The notes beneath the pieces were generated by a model. That model was given only the letters and a program-made list of their open reading frames with translations. It did no database searches and was not told the origin of the DNA. The translations under genes were made by a program, and so were the position numbers. From assembly GCF_905332535.1 (NCBI RefSeq), contig NZ_CAJOCF010000007.1, positions 1-61,027 on the forward strand: 61,027 bases of DNA, read 5' to 3'. Position 1 is the first letter of the stretch, and the number at the start of each line of letters is the position of its first letter. Of this stretch, positions 1 to 9,738 are shown in pieces. The DNA comes from Latilactobacillus fragifolii. GTDB lineage: Bacteria > Bacillota > Bacilli > Lactobacillales > Lactobacillaceae.

Positions 1-200
1 TCTTGTTTTGTTACTTAATTTATTTGCTAGCGAAATTGACTTCGCAAATATGTTTTGTGCCCCGAAGGGCGACCCTACACATTTGGTTTGTCGAAACTTT
101 GTTCAGTTTTCAAAGGTCTACTGTGTTAAAACAGCTTTTTAAGTTTATCACAAAACTTGATAGCCGTCAACATCTTTTTTATTAACAATCACTTAGAAGT
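1..200 (-). promoter_or_regulatory. Leader of an rRNA operon (16S gene lies left of the window)
   Basis: On the minus strand this stretch carries CTTTGAAAACTGAACAAAG (97-115), the boxA-like motif typical of Firmicutes rRNA leaders. Next comes a GCCC-TTCG-GGGC stem-loop (about 63-74). It lies just downstream of a strong promoter pointing left, so the reading is a pre-16S leader with the 16S gene beyond position 1. The rRNA itself is not visible, so the assignment rests on the leader motif, the promoters and the usual location of rrn operons next to oriC. Confidence 0.7.
142..170 (-). promoter_or_regulatory. rRNA operon promoter, proximal (P2)
   Basis: On the minus strand TTGACG (165-170) and TAAACT (142-147) are separated by exactly 17 bases, directly upstream of the boxA-like rRNA leader. 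This is close to the sigma-A consensus and fits the proximal member of a tandem rrn promoter pair. Confidence 0.75.
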
Positions 201-327
201 TATGACTTCGTAAGCAACATATAATATGTTATCACATCTCTAATTAAATAACAAGCGTTTCTCAAAACTTTTTATTTAATCGACGATACCGTTTATCACT
301 AATCAGATCGCTTTTGACAACTTTATT

Positions 328-356
328 AGTATACCAACTTACAGCCCGCGATGCAA
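328..356 (-). promoter_or_regulatory. rRNA operon promoter, distal (P1)
   Basis: On the minus strand TTGCAT (351-356) and TATACT (328-333) are 17 bases apart, about 185 bases upstream of P2 and in the same direction. The 442-base gene-free left edge is explained by these two promoters, the leader and the terminator of the next gene. Short ORFs in it have no coding support. Confidence 0.6.
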
Positions 357-390
357 GGATTTTCTGTAAACAAATAACCATTATCTTATA

Positions 391-423
391 ACAAAAAAGG
401 ACCCTAGCTATGCTAGCGTCCTT
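391..423 (-). terminator. Terminator of the ABC-F gene
   Basis: An inverted repeat at 399-422 (arms GGACCCTAGC and GCTAGCGTCC with one mismatch, 3-base loop) is followed on the minus strand by six T residues. It lies about 20 bases past the ABC-F stop codon. Confidence 0.8.
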
Positions 424-442
424 CCCTTCAATTTTCTACTAT

Positions 443-2068
443 TTAAACGTAGAGATTTTTAACTTGTTTTTGTAATTCTGGATGTGCTAAAAATTCATCA
501 TAGTTCGTTTCAGCACGTTCGACAACGCCATTTGCTGATACTTCAATGATATGATCCGCAATAGTTTGAATAAACTGATGATCATGTGATGTAAAAACTA
601 ACGCACCCTTAAAATCAATCAAAGCATCATTCAATGAAGTAATTGATTCCAAGTCCAAATGGTTAGTTGGATCATCTAATAATAATGTATTAGATTTTTG
701 CAACATAATCTTTGATAGGATACACCGGACTTTTTCTCCACCTGAAAGGACATTAATCTCTTTTGTCACTTCATCCCCTGAAAAGAGCATCTTTCCTAAG
801 AAACCACGTAAAAAGGTATTGTCGTCTTCACCTTTAGCGGCAAATTGACGTAACCAATCTAAGATGATGAGTTGATCATCATTAAAAGCCGAGTTCGTAT
901 CTCTTGGTAGATATGATCGTTGACTCGTCACACCCCATGTCACCGTTCCTTCGTCAGGTTGTACTTCACCGGCTAAAATCTGCATTAAGACAGCAGTAGC
1001 AACGTCATTCCGTGACACAATGGCTGCTTTTTCGTCCGGTTTCACTGAAAAACTAATGTTATCTAAAACTTTAACACCGTCGATTGTTTTTGAGACATTT
1101 TCAACCCGTAAAAGGTCATTTCCTAATTCGCGTTCAAAATCGAACTTAATGAATGGGTATTGACGGGAAGAAGGTTGAATATCTTCTAATGTAATCTTCT
1201 CTAATTGTTTCTTACGAGAGGTCGCTTGTTTTGATTTTGAAGCATTTGCACTAAAACGCGCGATAAATTCTTGCAATTCTTTGATTTGTTCTTCTTTTTT
1301 GGCATTAACGTTTGATTGTAACTTAGCTGCTAACTTACTTGATTCTAACCAGAAGTCATAGTTCCCAACAAACAGCTTGATGCGCCCAAAGTCGACATCA
1401 CACATCATTGTACAGACTTGGTTTAAGAAATAACGGTCATGGGAAACAACAATTACGATATTCGGGAAGTCTGCTAAGAAATCTTCTAACCATTCAACTG
1501 AGGCACTGTCCAAACCGTTCGTTGGTTCGTCCAATAATAGAATATCCGGTTTCCCGAAGAGCGCTTGACCAAGTAAAACCTTAATCTTTTGCCCTTCCAT
1601 TAATTCACTCATTTTCACATGGTGTAAAGATTCATCGATGCCTAAGGCTTGGAGCAATTGAGCAGCTTCTGATTCAGCATCCCAACCGTTCATTTCTGCA
1701 AACTCAGCTTCTAAATCAGCAGCCTTCATCCCATCTTCTTCAGTGAAATCAGCTTTAGCGTATAAGGCATCCTTAGCTTGCATTACTTCATATAACTTCT
1801 TGTGACCTTGGATCACCGTCTCTAACACTTCGAATTCTTCAAAGGCGTAGTGATCTTGATTCAAACTCGACATCCGTTCATTAGGACCCATTGAGATGTG
1901 GCCTGATGATGGCTGTAACTTACCTTCTAATAATTTTAGAAAAGTTGACTTACCCGCACCATTGGCACCGATTACGCCATAACAATTTCCAGGTGTAAAC
2001 TTCAAATTAACATCTTCATATAACTTACGCCCAGAAAGCGTTAAGCTCATTTCACTAACAGTTATCAC
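443..2068 (-). CDS. ABC-F family ATPase (YkpA/YbiT-like)
   Basis: This is a soluble protein of 541 residues with two ATP-binding cassettes and no membrane segments, the layout of ABC-F proteins, which act on the ribosome. The first cassette has Walker A GANGAGKS (about 36-43), a degenerate signature (MEGQK) and Walker B LLLDEPTNGLD. The central linker (about 240-300) is rich in Lys, Glu and Gln. The second cassette has a normal signature (LSGGEK) and LLLDDPTNHLD. Its Walker A, near residue 350 (VSRNDVATAVL), lacks the usual Gly and Lys. The start is GTG with AGTGAGGG six bases upstream. It is probably a translation factor rather than an antibiotic-resistance protein; the exact role is unknown. 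Confidence 0.85.
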   Translation of the reverse strand: MITVSEMSLTLSGRKLYEDVNLKFTPGNCYGVIGANGAGKSTFLKLLEGKLQPSSGHISMGPNERMSSLNQDHYAFEEFEVLETVIQGHKKLYEVMQAKDALYAKADFTEEDGMKAADLEAEFAEMNGWDAESEAAQLLQALGIDESLHHVKMSELMEGQKIKVLLGQALFGKPDILLLDEPTNGLDSASVEWLEDFLADFPNIVIVVSHDRYFLNQVCTMMCDVDFGRIKLFVGNYDFWLESSKLAAKLQSNVNAKKEEQIKELQEFIARFSANASKSKQATSRKKQLEKITLEDIQPSSRQYPFIKFDFERELGNDLLRVENVSKTIDGVKVLDNISFSVKPDEKAAIVSRNDVATAVLMQILAGEVQPDEGTVTWGVTSQRSYLPRDTNSAFNDDQLIILDWLRQFAAKGEDDNTFLRGFLGKMLFSGDEVTKEINVLSGGEKVRCILSKIMLQKSNTLLLDDPTNHLDLESITSLNDALIDFKGALVFTSHDHQFIQTIADHIIEVSANGVVERAETNYDEFLAHPELQKQVKNLYV

Positions 2069-2098
2069 TTAATTCCCTCACTTTTCTTCCATGACTCT

Positions 2099-2134
2099 AA
2101 AAAGCCAACCGTTTCATGTGAAACGGCTGGCTTT
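2099..2134 (-). terminator. mnmG terminator containing a parS-like core
   Basis: The arms AAAGCCA (2101-2107) and TGGCTTT (2128-2134) enclose a second perfect stem, CCGTTTCA/TGAAACGG. On the minus strand the hairpin ends in a short T-tract, so it can terminate the mnmE-mnmG transcript. Its centre is the 14-mer GTTTCATGTGAAAC, listed separately as a parS-like site. Confidence 0.7.
2111..2124. other. parS: parS-like centromere site 1
   Basis: GTTTCATGTGAAAC differs from the core of the Firmicutes ParB site (TGTTTCACGTGAAACA) at one central base. The identical 14-mer occurs at 26620 and 48178, and parA/parB are in the window. It lies about 8 kb left of oriC, within the mnmG terminator. Confidence 0.7.
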
Positions 2135-2192
2135 CTACCATTGACAATATATGCTTAACTCTAACATATCTAATGACTAGTTATCAACTGGC

Positions 2193-4085
2193 CTATTTGA
2201 CTTTGGCAATCTTGCCTTGTTGAATGTATACACTTAAAATCCCGATATCGGCCGGATTGACACCACTAATTCGGCTGGCTTGTGCGAGTGTTTCGGGTTG
2301 AATTTTTTGTAATTTTTGGCGACCTTCTGTGGCAAGTCCTTCAATCGCATCATAATCAATATTGGCTGGAATTTTCTTAGCTTCCATCCGTTTTAACTTC
2401 GCAATTTTAGCTTTTTCTTTATCGATGTAACCAGCATATTTGATTTGAATTTCAACTTGTTCCACAACCCGGTTGTCGATTCCTTCGACTGCTGGGATAA
2501 ATTGAATTAAATCAGCATACTTCACTTCTGGTCGTTTCAAGAAATCACTGGCTAAAACACCATCTTTAAGTGGCGCTTCCCCTTTAGCAGCTAAAAAGGC
2601 TTGGATTTCTGGCGTTGGTTTCAACCGAATGGTTGCTAAACGCGCTAATTCGGCTTCAACCGCTGCCTTTTTCACTTTATAACTATTAAAGCGATCATCG
2701 TTAATTAAGCCTAATTCATGCCCCTTTTCAGTTAAGCGCAAATCAGCGTTATCGTGCCGAAGCATCAAGCGGTGTTCCGCACGTGATGTTAATAGTCGGT
2801 AAGGTTCATTAGTTCCCTTAGTAACCAAGTCATCGATTAACACACCAATGTAAGCTTCACTACGGTCTAAAATGAATGGCTCACGACCCATTTGTTTAAG
2901 GGCCGCATTGATGCCGGCCATCAAACCTTGGCCAGCAGCTTCTTCATAACCGGAGGTCCCATTCATTTGACCTGCTGTATAAAGGTTTTCGACTACTTTA
3001 GTTTCAAGGGTTGGTTTTAATTGCCATGGTTCAACAACATCATATTCGATTGCATAACCTGGACGCATCATTTGAGCATTTTCTAAGCCTTCGATGGAGT
3101 GAATCATCTTGTGTTGGATTTCTTCCGGCATTGACGTTGAGAAATCACCAACATAATATTCTTCTGTTTCACGACCTTCTGGTTCCAAGAAAATTTGGTG
3201 CCGTGGCTTATCCGCAAAGCGGACGATTTTATCTTCAATTGATGGGCAGTAACGTGGCCCCACTCCTTCAATCACGCCGGTAAACATTGGTGCGCGGTCG
3301 AGGTTGTCGCGAATCACTTGATGCGTTGCATCATTCGTATACGTCATCCAGCAAGAGAGCTGATCTTTAAGATAGGCACTATCAGGTGTTTCGAAACTAA
3401 AGTGGTTCGGTTCCTTGTCACCGGGTTGTTCTTCCGTCTTCGAAAAATCGATGGTTGTCCCGTCCACTCGTGGCGGTGTCCCTGTTTTAAAACGGGTCAA
3501 CACAAAGCCATTATCTTCAAGACTTTCTGAAAGTTTAATAGAAGGAATTGAATTATTCGGACCAGATGAATATGTTAGTTCCCCGATAATAATCTTTCCA
3601 CGAGAAGCTGTCCCGGCCGTTAAGATAACACTATCAGCACTGTAACGGGCCCCTGTATTAGTGATAATCCCTTTGCAAACACCATCTTCAACAATTAAGG
3701 ATTCGGCAATCCCTTGACGAAGTGTTAAATGTTTCGTTGTTTCAATTGTCCGTTTCATCGCCCGGTGGTAAGCATGCTTATCGGCTTGGGCGCGTAACGC
3801 GCGGACAGCTGGACCTTTCCCCGTATTTAGCATCCGCATTTGAATATAAGTTTTATCAATGTTGCGCCCCATTTGTCCACCCAAGGCATCAATTTCACGG
3901 ACTACAATCCCTTTAGCAGGCCCCCCCAATGATGGGTTACATGGCATGAAAGCCACCATGTCTAAGTTAATCGTTAATAGTAATGTTTCACGGCCCATTC
4001 GTGCAGCAGCCAAAGCCGCTTCAGAACCTGCATGGCCGGCGCCAACAACAATTACGTCGTAGTGCGCTGCATCATATTCTCGCAT
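2193..4085 (-). CDS. mnmG: tRNA uridine-5-carboxymethylaminomethyl modification enzyme MnmG (GidA)
   Basis: MnmG is the FAD-binding partner of MnmE. Together they make the cmnm5 modification at U34 of tRNAs reading split codon boxes. The 630 residues match family length. The dinucleotide-binding motif [17 protein letters not shown] is at about 16-32, and the family signatures [17 protein letters not shown] and [12 protein letters not shown] follow. The ATG has GGAGA eight bases upstream. It follows mnmE by 30 bases on the same strand, the conserved origin-proximal arrangement, and the two are almost certainly co-transcribed. Confidence 0.97.
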   Translation of the reverse strand: MREYDAAHYDVIVVGAGHAGSEAALAAARMGRETLLLTINLDMVAFMPCNPSLGGPAKGIVVREIDALGGQMGRNIDKTYIQMRMLNTGKGPAVRALRAQADKHAYHRAMKRTIETTKHLTLRQGIAESLIVEDGVCKGIITNTGARYSADSVILTAGTASRGKIIIGELTYSSGPNNSIPSIKLSESLEDNGFVLTRFKTGTPPRVDGTTIDFSKTEEQPGDKEPNHFSFETPDSAYLKDQLSCWMTYTNDATHQVIRDNLDRAPMFTGVIEGVGPRYCPSIEDKIVRFADKPRHQIFLEPEGRETEEYYVGDFSTSMPEEIQHKMIHSIEGLENAQMMRPGYAIEYDVVEPWQLKPTLETKVVENLYTAGQMNGTSGYEEAAGQGLMAGINAALKQMGREPFILDRSEAYIGVLIDDLVTKGTNEPYRLLTSRAEHRLMLRHDNADLRLTEKGHELGLINDDRFNSYKVKKAAVEAELARLATIRLKPTPEIQAFLAAKGEAPLKDGVLASDFLKRPEVKYADLIQFIPAVEGIDNRVVEQVEIQIKYAGYIDKEKAKIAKLKRMEAKKIPANIDYDAIEGLATEGRQKLQKIQPETLAQASRISGVNPADIGILSVYIQQGKIAKVK

Positions 4086-4115
4086 GTTTTGTTCTCCTTT
4101 AATATGGTTCTAGTT

Positions 4116-5504
4116 CTATTTCCCTAAACAGAATTGACTGAAAAGTTCCGTAATTAATTCATCTGGTGCTGAGTCACCAGTAATTTCACCAAGCTTGTCC
4201 CAACAATTAGTCATATCGATTTGCACTAGATCAACTGGCATCCCAGCAGCGATGCCACTGATGACTTCATCTAACGATTGTTGTGCTTGATTTAATAAAC
4301 CAATCTGGCGGGCGTTGGTAATCATTACCGTACTTTGACTATTTTCAATGCCACCAAAGAAGCGTTTGGCGATTTGGGCTTCCAGATCAGTTACCCCCTC
4401 ACTTGTTAAAATTGAGGTTTGAATAATTTCGTCTGCGCTCACTAGTGTCTTAAGTTCATTTAAATCTAACCGGTTTGGTAAGTCGGTTTTATTCAAAATA
4501 ATAATTCGTTTCTTATCAGTTGTCGCCGTAATTAACTCGCGATCTTCAACTGTCAAGGGCTCGCTTTGGTTTAAGACCAGTAAAATCAGATCGGCCTTGG
4601 TAATTGCTGCGCGACTTCTTTCGACCCCAATCTTTTCAACCTTATCTTCGGTATCATGAATCCCTGCTGTATCAACAAGTTTCAATGGTACCCCACGGAC
4701 GTTAACGTATTCTTCCAAAACATCACGCGTGGTTCCGGCAACATCTGTCACGATTGCCTTATCTTCATGTAACAGATGATTTAGTAAGCTTGATTTACCA
4801 ACATTAGGCCGGCCAACAATTGCCGTTGCCAATCCTTCGCGTAAAACCTTACCTTGTTGCGCTGTTTGAAGTAGTTCACCAATCCGCCCTTTAACCAATT
4901 CAGCTTTTTCAAGTAAAACGCGCGTTGTCATCTCATCAGTATCGTATTCTGGATAATCAATATTGACTTCGACTTGCGCTAATACTTCTAAGATTTCTTG
5001 ACGCAAGTTCTTAATCAGGTGTGCTAAACTCCCGTCCAATTGGTCTACAGCGACTTGCATCGCCCGATCAGTTTTAGCGCGGATCAGGTCCATCACAGAT
5101 TCGGCTTGCGTTAAATCAATCCGCCCGTTTAAAAAGGCCCGCTTCGTGAATTCACCAGGTTCAGCCATTCGAGCACCGTAGCTCATCAATAATTGTAAAA
5201 TGCGATTTGTTGCGACGATGCCACCATGACAGTTAATTTCAATCACGTCTTCGCGGGTAAACGTTTTGGGAGCCCGCATCACGGAAACCATAACTTCGTC
5301 AACAACTGCATTGGTTTTAGGATCAATAATGTGGCCATAATTAATAGTGTGGCTTGCCACTTGATCAAGATCTTTGCCACGATAAATGCGTTTAATAATG
5401 GCTAAACTCTCATCCCCTGAAAGACGCACAATTGAAATCGCCCCCTCACCAGGCGGTGTTGAGATCGCCGTAATCGTATCAAATTCTGTGACTGTCGTTG
5501 GCAT
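4116..5504 (-). CDS. mnmE: tRNA modification GTPase MnmE (TrmE)
   Basis: A 462-residue potassium-dependent GTPase that works with MnmG at wobble uridine 34. The N-terminal folate-binding domain (about 1-120) leads into helices and then the G domain. There the P-loop GRPNVGKSS (about 231-239), the DTAGIHD G3 motif and NKTD (G4) are all present. The protein ends in FCLGK, matching the C-terminal Cys-x-Gly-Lys motif needed for catalysis. The start is ATG with GGAAAGGAAG upstream. A terminator-like hairpin separates it from jag. Confidence 0.97.
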   Translation of the reverse strand: MPTTVTEFDTITAISTPPGEGAISIVRLSGDESLAIIKRIYRGKDLDQVASHTINYGHIIDPKTNAVVDEVMVSVMRAPKTFTREDVIEINCHGGIVATNRILQLLMSYGARMAEPGEFTKRAFLNGRIDLTQAESVMDLIRAKTDRAMQVAVDQLDGSLAHLIKNLRQEILEVLAQVEVNIDYPEYDTDEMTTRVLLEKAELVKGRIGELLQTAQQGKVLREGLATAIVGRPNVGKSSLLNHLLHEDKAIVTDVAGTTRDVLEEYVNVRGVPLKLVDTAGIHDTEDKVEKIGVERSRAAITKADLILLVLNQSEPLTVEDRELITATTDKKRIIILNKTDLPNRLDLNELKTLVSADEIIQTSILTSEGVTDLEAQIAKRFFGGIENSQSTVMITNARQIGLLNQAQQSLDEVISGIAAGMPVDLVQIDMTNCWDKLGEITGDSAPDELITELFSQFCLGK

Positions 5505-5534
5505 TTTAAATGCTTCCTTTCCAAAATAGTTGCA

Positions 5535-5594
5535 TAAAAAAAGCGCTTAGCGTCCACTCCTCCCGTCATTCCGTAAGGGGTGGACAAAGCACTT
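5535..5594 (-). terminator. Terminator or attenuator between jag and mnmE
   Basis: Long inverted repeat: inner arms GTCCACTCC (5552-5560) and GGGGTGGAC (5577-5585), with outer arms AAGCGCT/AGCACTT. On the minus strand it ends in a run of seven T residues. It terminates the jag transcript or attenuates read-through into mnmE-mnmG. Confidence 0.75.
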
Positions 5595-5662
5595 TCACTA
5601 CTTTATCGATATTTAATTAATTTCATTATACACGATTTTTTTAGAGCGTCAATTCACAACAC

Positions 5663-6385
5663 CTAAAATGGCCGCGCTAACTCCACTACGATTGACCGGC
5701 GATTGCCTTGGCCCTCAGAATGGGTTTGAACATGGTGATTGGCAGCTAGATGACCATGCACAATTTTTCGTTCAAAAGCTGGCATTGGTTCTAAAAAGAC
5801 TGGTTTACCAGTCGCAACAACTTCACGAGCCGCTTTATCGGCAAGGCGACTAATAATTGCGGCTCTTCGTTGACGGTAATCACCGACTTCTAAGATAATC
5901 GTTTGTTTCCCCTTCATGTGATGGTCAAAATAGGTCTGTGCTAAGTATTGAAGCGCGTTGATTGTCTTACCGTGCTTGCCAATCAATAGACCTTCTTTAT
6001 CAGTTTTTAAATGATAAGTCGTACTGTGATGATCGTGGGTCACATGAATGCTAACCGGGGTGCCAATTTGAGCCGTGATAGCTTCCAAATAGGCGCTTAA
6101 TTTTGTTTCCGTTTCCGCATCACTTTTCTGTTTTTGCGGCGTAGTGGTTGAATGGTCAATTGGGGTTGGTTCAACTGGGGCGGAAACTGGGGCGGGAACG
6201 CTTTGTTTAGGCTGACTTTGTTCATTGGGCGTCAGCCGGACAACTGCTAGGCGCCGGCCAAAACCGAGAAACCCTTTTTTACCGGCTTCTAATACATCAA
6301 CACTCACTTCTTCCCGCGTTAGGTGCATGGCTTGTAACCCTTCATTTATCGCTGCTTGAATATCGCTACCTTCATATGTTGGCAT
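5663..6385 (-). CDS. khpB: RNA-binding protein Jag/KhpB (EloR)
   Basis: 240 residues in three parts. An N-terminal Jag domain (about 1-52, with KKGFLGFG) leads to a Pro/Gln/Thr-rich linker (about 53-90). Then come a KH domain containing GKHGKTINALQYL (about 130-142) and a C-terminal R3H domain (about 180-240). KhpB pairs with KhpA and binds RNA to control cell elongation and division in Firmicutes. I chose the ATG at 6385 because GGAGG stands eight bases upstream and homologous proteins begin with the Jag domain there; the open frame extends 26 codons further without a ribosome site. It usually sits next to yidC-rnpA-rpmH; here a peptidase gene is inserted between. Confidence 0.92.
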   Translation of the reverse strand: MPTYEGSDIQAAINEGLQAMHLTREEVSVDVLEAGKKGFLGFGRRLAVVRLTPNEQSQPKQSVPAPVSAPVEPTPIDHSTTTPQKQKSDAETETKLSAYLEAITAQIGTPVSIHVTHDHHSTTYHLKTDKEGLLIGKHGKTINALQYLAQTYFDHHMKGKQTIILEVGDYRQRRAAIISRLADKAAREVVATGKPVFLEPMPAFERKIVHGHLAANHHVQTHSEGQGNRRSIVVELARPF

Positions 6386-6406
6386 TTCAAAACCTCCAAT
6401 CAATTT

Positions 6407-6452
6407 GGGCACTCTAATTAGTGTGAGCGCCCGATTCCCGTTTATTATACCA
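6407..6452 (-). promoter_or_regulatory. jag promoter with leader hairpin
   Basis: On the minus strand an extended -10 (TGGTATAAT, 6444-6452) lies about 60 bases ahead of the jag start. The intervening leader holds an inverted repeat, GGGCGCTC/GAGTGCCC (6407-6432), of unknown role. No good -35 is visible, as expected for an extended -10 promoter. Confidence 0.5.
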
Positions 6453-6481
6453 TGATATACCAATTTAAAAATAGCATGGCA

Positions 6482-8275
6482 TTATCCAAGGTAAGCCGCT
6501 GTTAAAACTAAGAATTGTTGCACATCTGCTGCGATACTATCTGCCGCTGCTTGCCAAAAAGTACGCTGCGTTAAATCAACACCGAGATGTTTTTGTGCTA
6601 ATGCTTCAGTTGACATATTGGCAGTATCACGTAACAGTGCAATATAATCTGCTTCAAAATTGGGCATCGTCTGGGCTTTGGTGTAAATCCCCATTGAAAA
6701 GAGATAACCAAACGTATATGGGAAATTATAAAACGGTACGTCATCAAAAAAGAAATGCTGTTTATCCGCCCAGAATAATGGATCATAATCACTCAACGCC
6801 TCCGCATAGGCTTCTTTTTGTGCTGCTAGCATTAGTGCCTTTAAATCAGCAGTGGTTTGCAACCCGTTTTGGCGCGCTGTATAAAAACGTTCCTCAAATA
6901 AAAAGCGCGCATGAATATTCATAAACATATCAATCGCATTCGTGATTTTTTGATCCAATAAATTAATCTTAGCTGCTGGGCTTTGCGCCGCTTTAACCGC
7001 CGCATCGCTGACAATTAGTTCCGCAAAGGTTGAAGCTGTTTCTGCAACATTCATCGCGTAATCTTGTCGCCAACTTGGCAAATCATTAATCATCATCGTA
7101 TGGAACCCATGCCCTAATTCATGTGCCAATGTGGCGACACCGTTTGGGGTCCCATCAAACGTCATAAAAATCCGAAAATCATTAGTTTCAGGTAAATCGG
7201 TCATATAACCACCAGGTTGTTTACCTGGCCGATTTTCAGCTTCAATCCAACGATTTTCAAACGCAGTTTGCGCCACTGAAGCCATTTGGGGACTGAAAGC
7301 TTTAAAATTCTGCATGATAAAAGCGGCAGCTTCATCATACGTGTAGGTTTGTGGGTGGAAATCCCCCACAACCACTGGGGCCCACGTATCATACCAAGCA
7401 AGCTGATCTTTTCCCATCAACGCCGCCTTCCGGTTTAAAAAATCAACAAGCGGCTTTTTATTTTGACTAACGACCGACCACATCGCTTCTAAGGTTGCGG
7501 GTTGCATGCGACTTGCTGCTAACGGTTTTTTCAAAAAGTCTGTCGTCCCGTGTGCTTGATAATCCGTTAAGCGGAAACCAGCCAAATGATTTAAAGTGCC
7601 CGTTAATAATGGTGAATAGCGATCCCACATCTGATACCACTTTTGAAATACTCGTTGGCGAACCTTAGGATCTGGATCAGATTCAAACTTATTCTGTGCT
7701 TGCCCCGCCGACAAAGTCGTCTCACCATCTTGCACCTGAATTTCAGCAACCAATGCGTCGTAATGTTCACTCCAACCGGTTAGCCCATCCAATGCGAATT
7801 GCTTGATTAATCTTTCCGTTGTTTCATCTAAAAGTTCAGCGCCGTTCGTTCGTTTTTCACTTAAATTGAACTGAATCGCCTGGAATGCAGGTGTCGCTAA
7901 AACGGTTTTAAAGTCAGCATCCGTCAATGCGACTAATTTTTTAGTGAGTGCAACATCAATTTGGTTGGCTTGGTTAGCAAGCGCATTGATTCGTCCCATC
8001 ATCGGTGCGACTTGCGGGTTACGTTCGTCCGTTGATTGAATCATATTTACGAAACTACCCGTTTGTTTTAACCCGGCTTCAATGGCTTGTAATTGGGTCG
8101 TGATTTGGGTCAGCATTGTAAATTCGGGCTGATCGTCAGCATACGTCCAACGCTGGACCGATGCTAATAACGGGGCCATTTGCGCAGTCAAATCCGCCAA
8201 TCGTTGCGCCAACGCGGGTGAAGCAAGCCCCCCTGCAAAAATTGGTTCTAAATGCCATTGTTCTGAATAGGTCAT
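6482..8275 (-). CDS. M3-family oligoendopeptidase (PepF-like)
   Basis: A 597-residue cytoplasmic zinc metallopeptidase of the PepF/M3B family, which cleaves short peptides taken up by oligopeptide transporters. The zinc site HELGHGFH (HExxH) is near residue 380, within ATLAHELGHGFHTMM. A downstream Glu in the ETAST region is expected to be the third ligand. No signal peptide is seen. The start at 8275 has GGAGGA eight bases upstream, while the longer open frame has no ribosome site. It sits alone between terminators, inserted in the conserved jag-yidC neighbourhood. Confidence 0.9.
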   Translation of the reverse strand: MTYSEQWHLEPIFAGGLASPALAQRLADLTAQMAPLLASVQRWTYADDQPEFTMLTQITTQLQAIEAGLKQTGSFVNMIQSTDERNPQVAPMMGRINALANQANQIDVALTKKLVALTDADFKTVLATPAFQAIQFNLSEKRTNGAELLDETTERLIKQFALDGLTGWSEHYDALVAEIQVQDGETTLSAGQAQNKFESDPDPKVRQRVFQKWYQMWDRYSPLLTGTLNHLAGFRLTDYQAHGTTDFLKKPLAASRMQPATLEAMWSVVSQNKKPLVDFLNRKAALMGKDQLAWYDTWAPVVVGDFHPQTYTYDEAAAFIMQNFKAFSPQMASVAQTAFENRWIEAENRPGKQPGGYMTDLPETNDFRIFMTFDGTPNGVATLAHELGHGFHTMMINDLPSWRQDYAMNVAETASTFAELIVSDAAVKAAQSPAAKINLLDQKITNAIDMFMNIHARFLFEERFYTARQNGLQTTADLKALMLAAQKEAYAEALSDYDPLFWADKQHFFFDDVPFYNFPYTFGYLFSMGIYTKAQTMPNFEADYIALLRDTANMSTEALAQKHLGVDLTQRTFWQAAADSIAADVQQFLVLTAAYLG

Positions 8276-8423
8276 CTGTTTGTCCTCCACTTTTAAATGA
8301 TTGCGCTTATTATAGCGAAAATTCATATCAAGCGCGATTAATTCACCTAAACCCATTAAATATTTTGACTATTAAATCAGAAATATAAACAACTATGATA
8401 ACGCGCCCAATATTGAACCACCA

Positions 8424-8456
8424 AAAAAAGCCGGTGCCCAATATTGGGCACCGGCT
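8424..8456 (-). terminator. Terminator of the rpmH-rnpA-yidC operon
   Basis: A perfect 12-base-pair palindrome, AGCCGGTGCCCA with its complement, flanked on the minus strand by a T-rich tract. It lies eight bases past the yidC stop codon. Confidence 0.88.
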
Positions 8457-8463
8457 CTTTTGT

Positions 8464-9297
8464 CTAACGTTTTTTCATTGCTTTCTTACGTGCTTTAGCA
8501 AGTGCTTTTTCACGCGCACGCTTCTCTTTTTCTTTGGCTTCACGTTCCCGACGAATCTTGAATGGATTTTGAATAACCATTGTTTGACCCACTGAAAAGG
8601 CGTTCGTTACCACCCAGTAAATTGAAACGGCAGACGCGATATTCATTGCCATCACAAAAATCATGATGGGCATTACCCATAACATTGCCGATGAGGCAGC
8701 GTTCTTCGTTGGTTGAGCCATCATTGTTAAATAAGATGTCCCAAACGTAAAGACGGCTGCTAAGATAGCCATAATAAAGTAAGGATCAGCTTTACCAAGT
8801 TGCATCCATAAGAACGTGCCACTCTTTAAAGCAGCGGTCCGATAGATAGCTTGGTACAAAGCAATCAACACTGGCATTTGGACCACTAGTGGTAAACAGC
8901 CCACAACTGGATTAACGCCCGCTTTTGCGTATAGCTTTTGCGTTTCTTCACGTAATTTTTGTTGTGTCTCGGCATCTTTAGAAGCATATTTCTTTTGAAG
9001 CGCTTGAATTTCTGGTGCAACTTCTTGTTGTTTGAGCATGCTCTTGCTTTGCCACCAAGTTAATGGCAAGATAATCACCCGAATGATGATGGTGAAGGCC
9101 ACAATTGCCCAACCATAACTGCCACCAAAGATGTCTGCTAACCATAAAATAAAGCGGGAAAAGTTATAAATAACATAATGATCCCAGAAGCCAGTACTGC
9201 TACTGTCAACCGGTGATGTACTACATCCCGCTGCGATTAGCATGAATAAGACCAGACTGGCCACTAATAATAGCCGTTTGCGATTTTTTGAACTCAC
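8464..9297 (-). CDS. yidC: Membrane protein insertase YidC/OxaA (lipoprotein)
   Basis: 277 residues. An N-terminal signal ending in the lipobox IAAGCS predicts cleavage and lipidation at Cys25. The Oxa1-type five-helix core follows. It includes the helix with the conserved positively charged residue (TIIIRVIILPLTWW) that forms the hydrophilic groove, and a cytoplasmic amphipathic hairpin after SKSMLKQQ. The C-terminus (about 250-277) is very basic and can bind ribosomes. It inserts membrane proteins with or without Sec. It follows rnpA by 13 bases, the classic rpmH-rnpA-yidC arrangement. Confidence 0.95.
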   Translation of the reverse strand: MSSKNRKRLLLVASLVLFMLIAAGCSTSPVDSSSTGFWDHYVIYNFSRFILWLADIFGGSYGWAIVAFTIIIRVIILPLTWWQSKSMLKQQEVAPEIQALQKKYASKDAETQQKLREETQKLYAKAGVNPVVGCLPLVVQMPVLIALYQAIYRTAALKSGTFLWMQLGKADPYFIMAILAAVFTFGTSYLTMMAQPTKNAASSAMLWVMPIMIFVMAMNIASAVSIYWVVTNAFSVGQTMVIQNPFKIRREREAKEKEKRAREKALAKARKKAMKKR

Positions 9298-9310
9298 TGT
9301 AATCCCTCAC

Positions 9311-9673
9311 TTATTTAGAAGCGGAATCTGCTTCTTCCTTTAATAGCTTTGCTAATTTTAAGACATGCACTAAATTCTGTTTGGTTTCCGCCATTGTTAG
9401 TTGATTAGCGCCACGTCTTGCGATCACTAAAAAGTCGACAGTCTGTGGTAACTCTGGCTTCAACTCCAACAAGCTCTGGCGAATGTAACGTTTAACCCGA
9501 TTACGCATTACTGCGTTACCCACTTTTTTACCTACGGACAGGCCCACTCGAAAATGCTTTTGACCCGGTTTTTCCAATTGATAAACCACAAAATTACGGT
9601 TTGCAACTGAATGACCGGCTTCAAAAACCGTTTGAAACTCCTGTTCTTTTTTGACGCGGTACGACTTTCTCAT
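9311..9673 (-). CDS. rnpA: Ribonuclease P protein component
   Basis: 120 residues, the small basic protein that helps RNase P RNA bind the 5' leader of pre-tRNAs. The conserved RNR motif is visible in [16 protein letters not shown] (about 51-66), as is the N-terminal [14 protein letters not shown]-like start. It lies 65 bases downstream of rpmH, separated by a small hairpin. Confidence 0.96.
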   Translation of the reverse strand: MRKSYRVKKEQEFQTVFEAGHSVANRNFVVYQLEKPGQKHFRVGLSVGKKVGNAVMRNRVKRYIRQSLLELKPELPQTVDFLVIARRGANQLTMAETKQNLVHVLKLAKLLKEEADSASK

Positions 9674-9712
9674 AATTCACTCCGGCATTTCATTTAATTA
9701 ATTGAGGATAAT

Positions 9713-9737
9713 AAAAAAACCACTGAAGCATCAGTGG
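9713..9737 (-). terminator. Hairpin with T-run between rpmH and rnpA
   Basis: CCACTGA (9720-9726) and TCAGTGG (9731-9737) with a 4-base loop are followed on the minus strand by seven T residues. It probably acts as a partial terminator, keeping L34 output above RnpA output. Confidence 0.72.
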
Positions 9738-9738
9738 C

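Noticed and set aside
3-185. 60-codon open frame at the left edge
   Set aside because: It runs through the rRNA leader and the P2 promoter on the opposite strand, has no ribosome site and a non-protein-like composition.
5402-5587. Short minus-strand frame overlapping mnmE start
   Set aside because: Out of frame with mnmE, covers the intergenic terminator and has no coding support.
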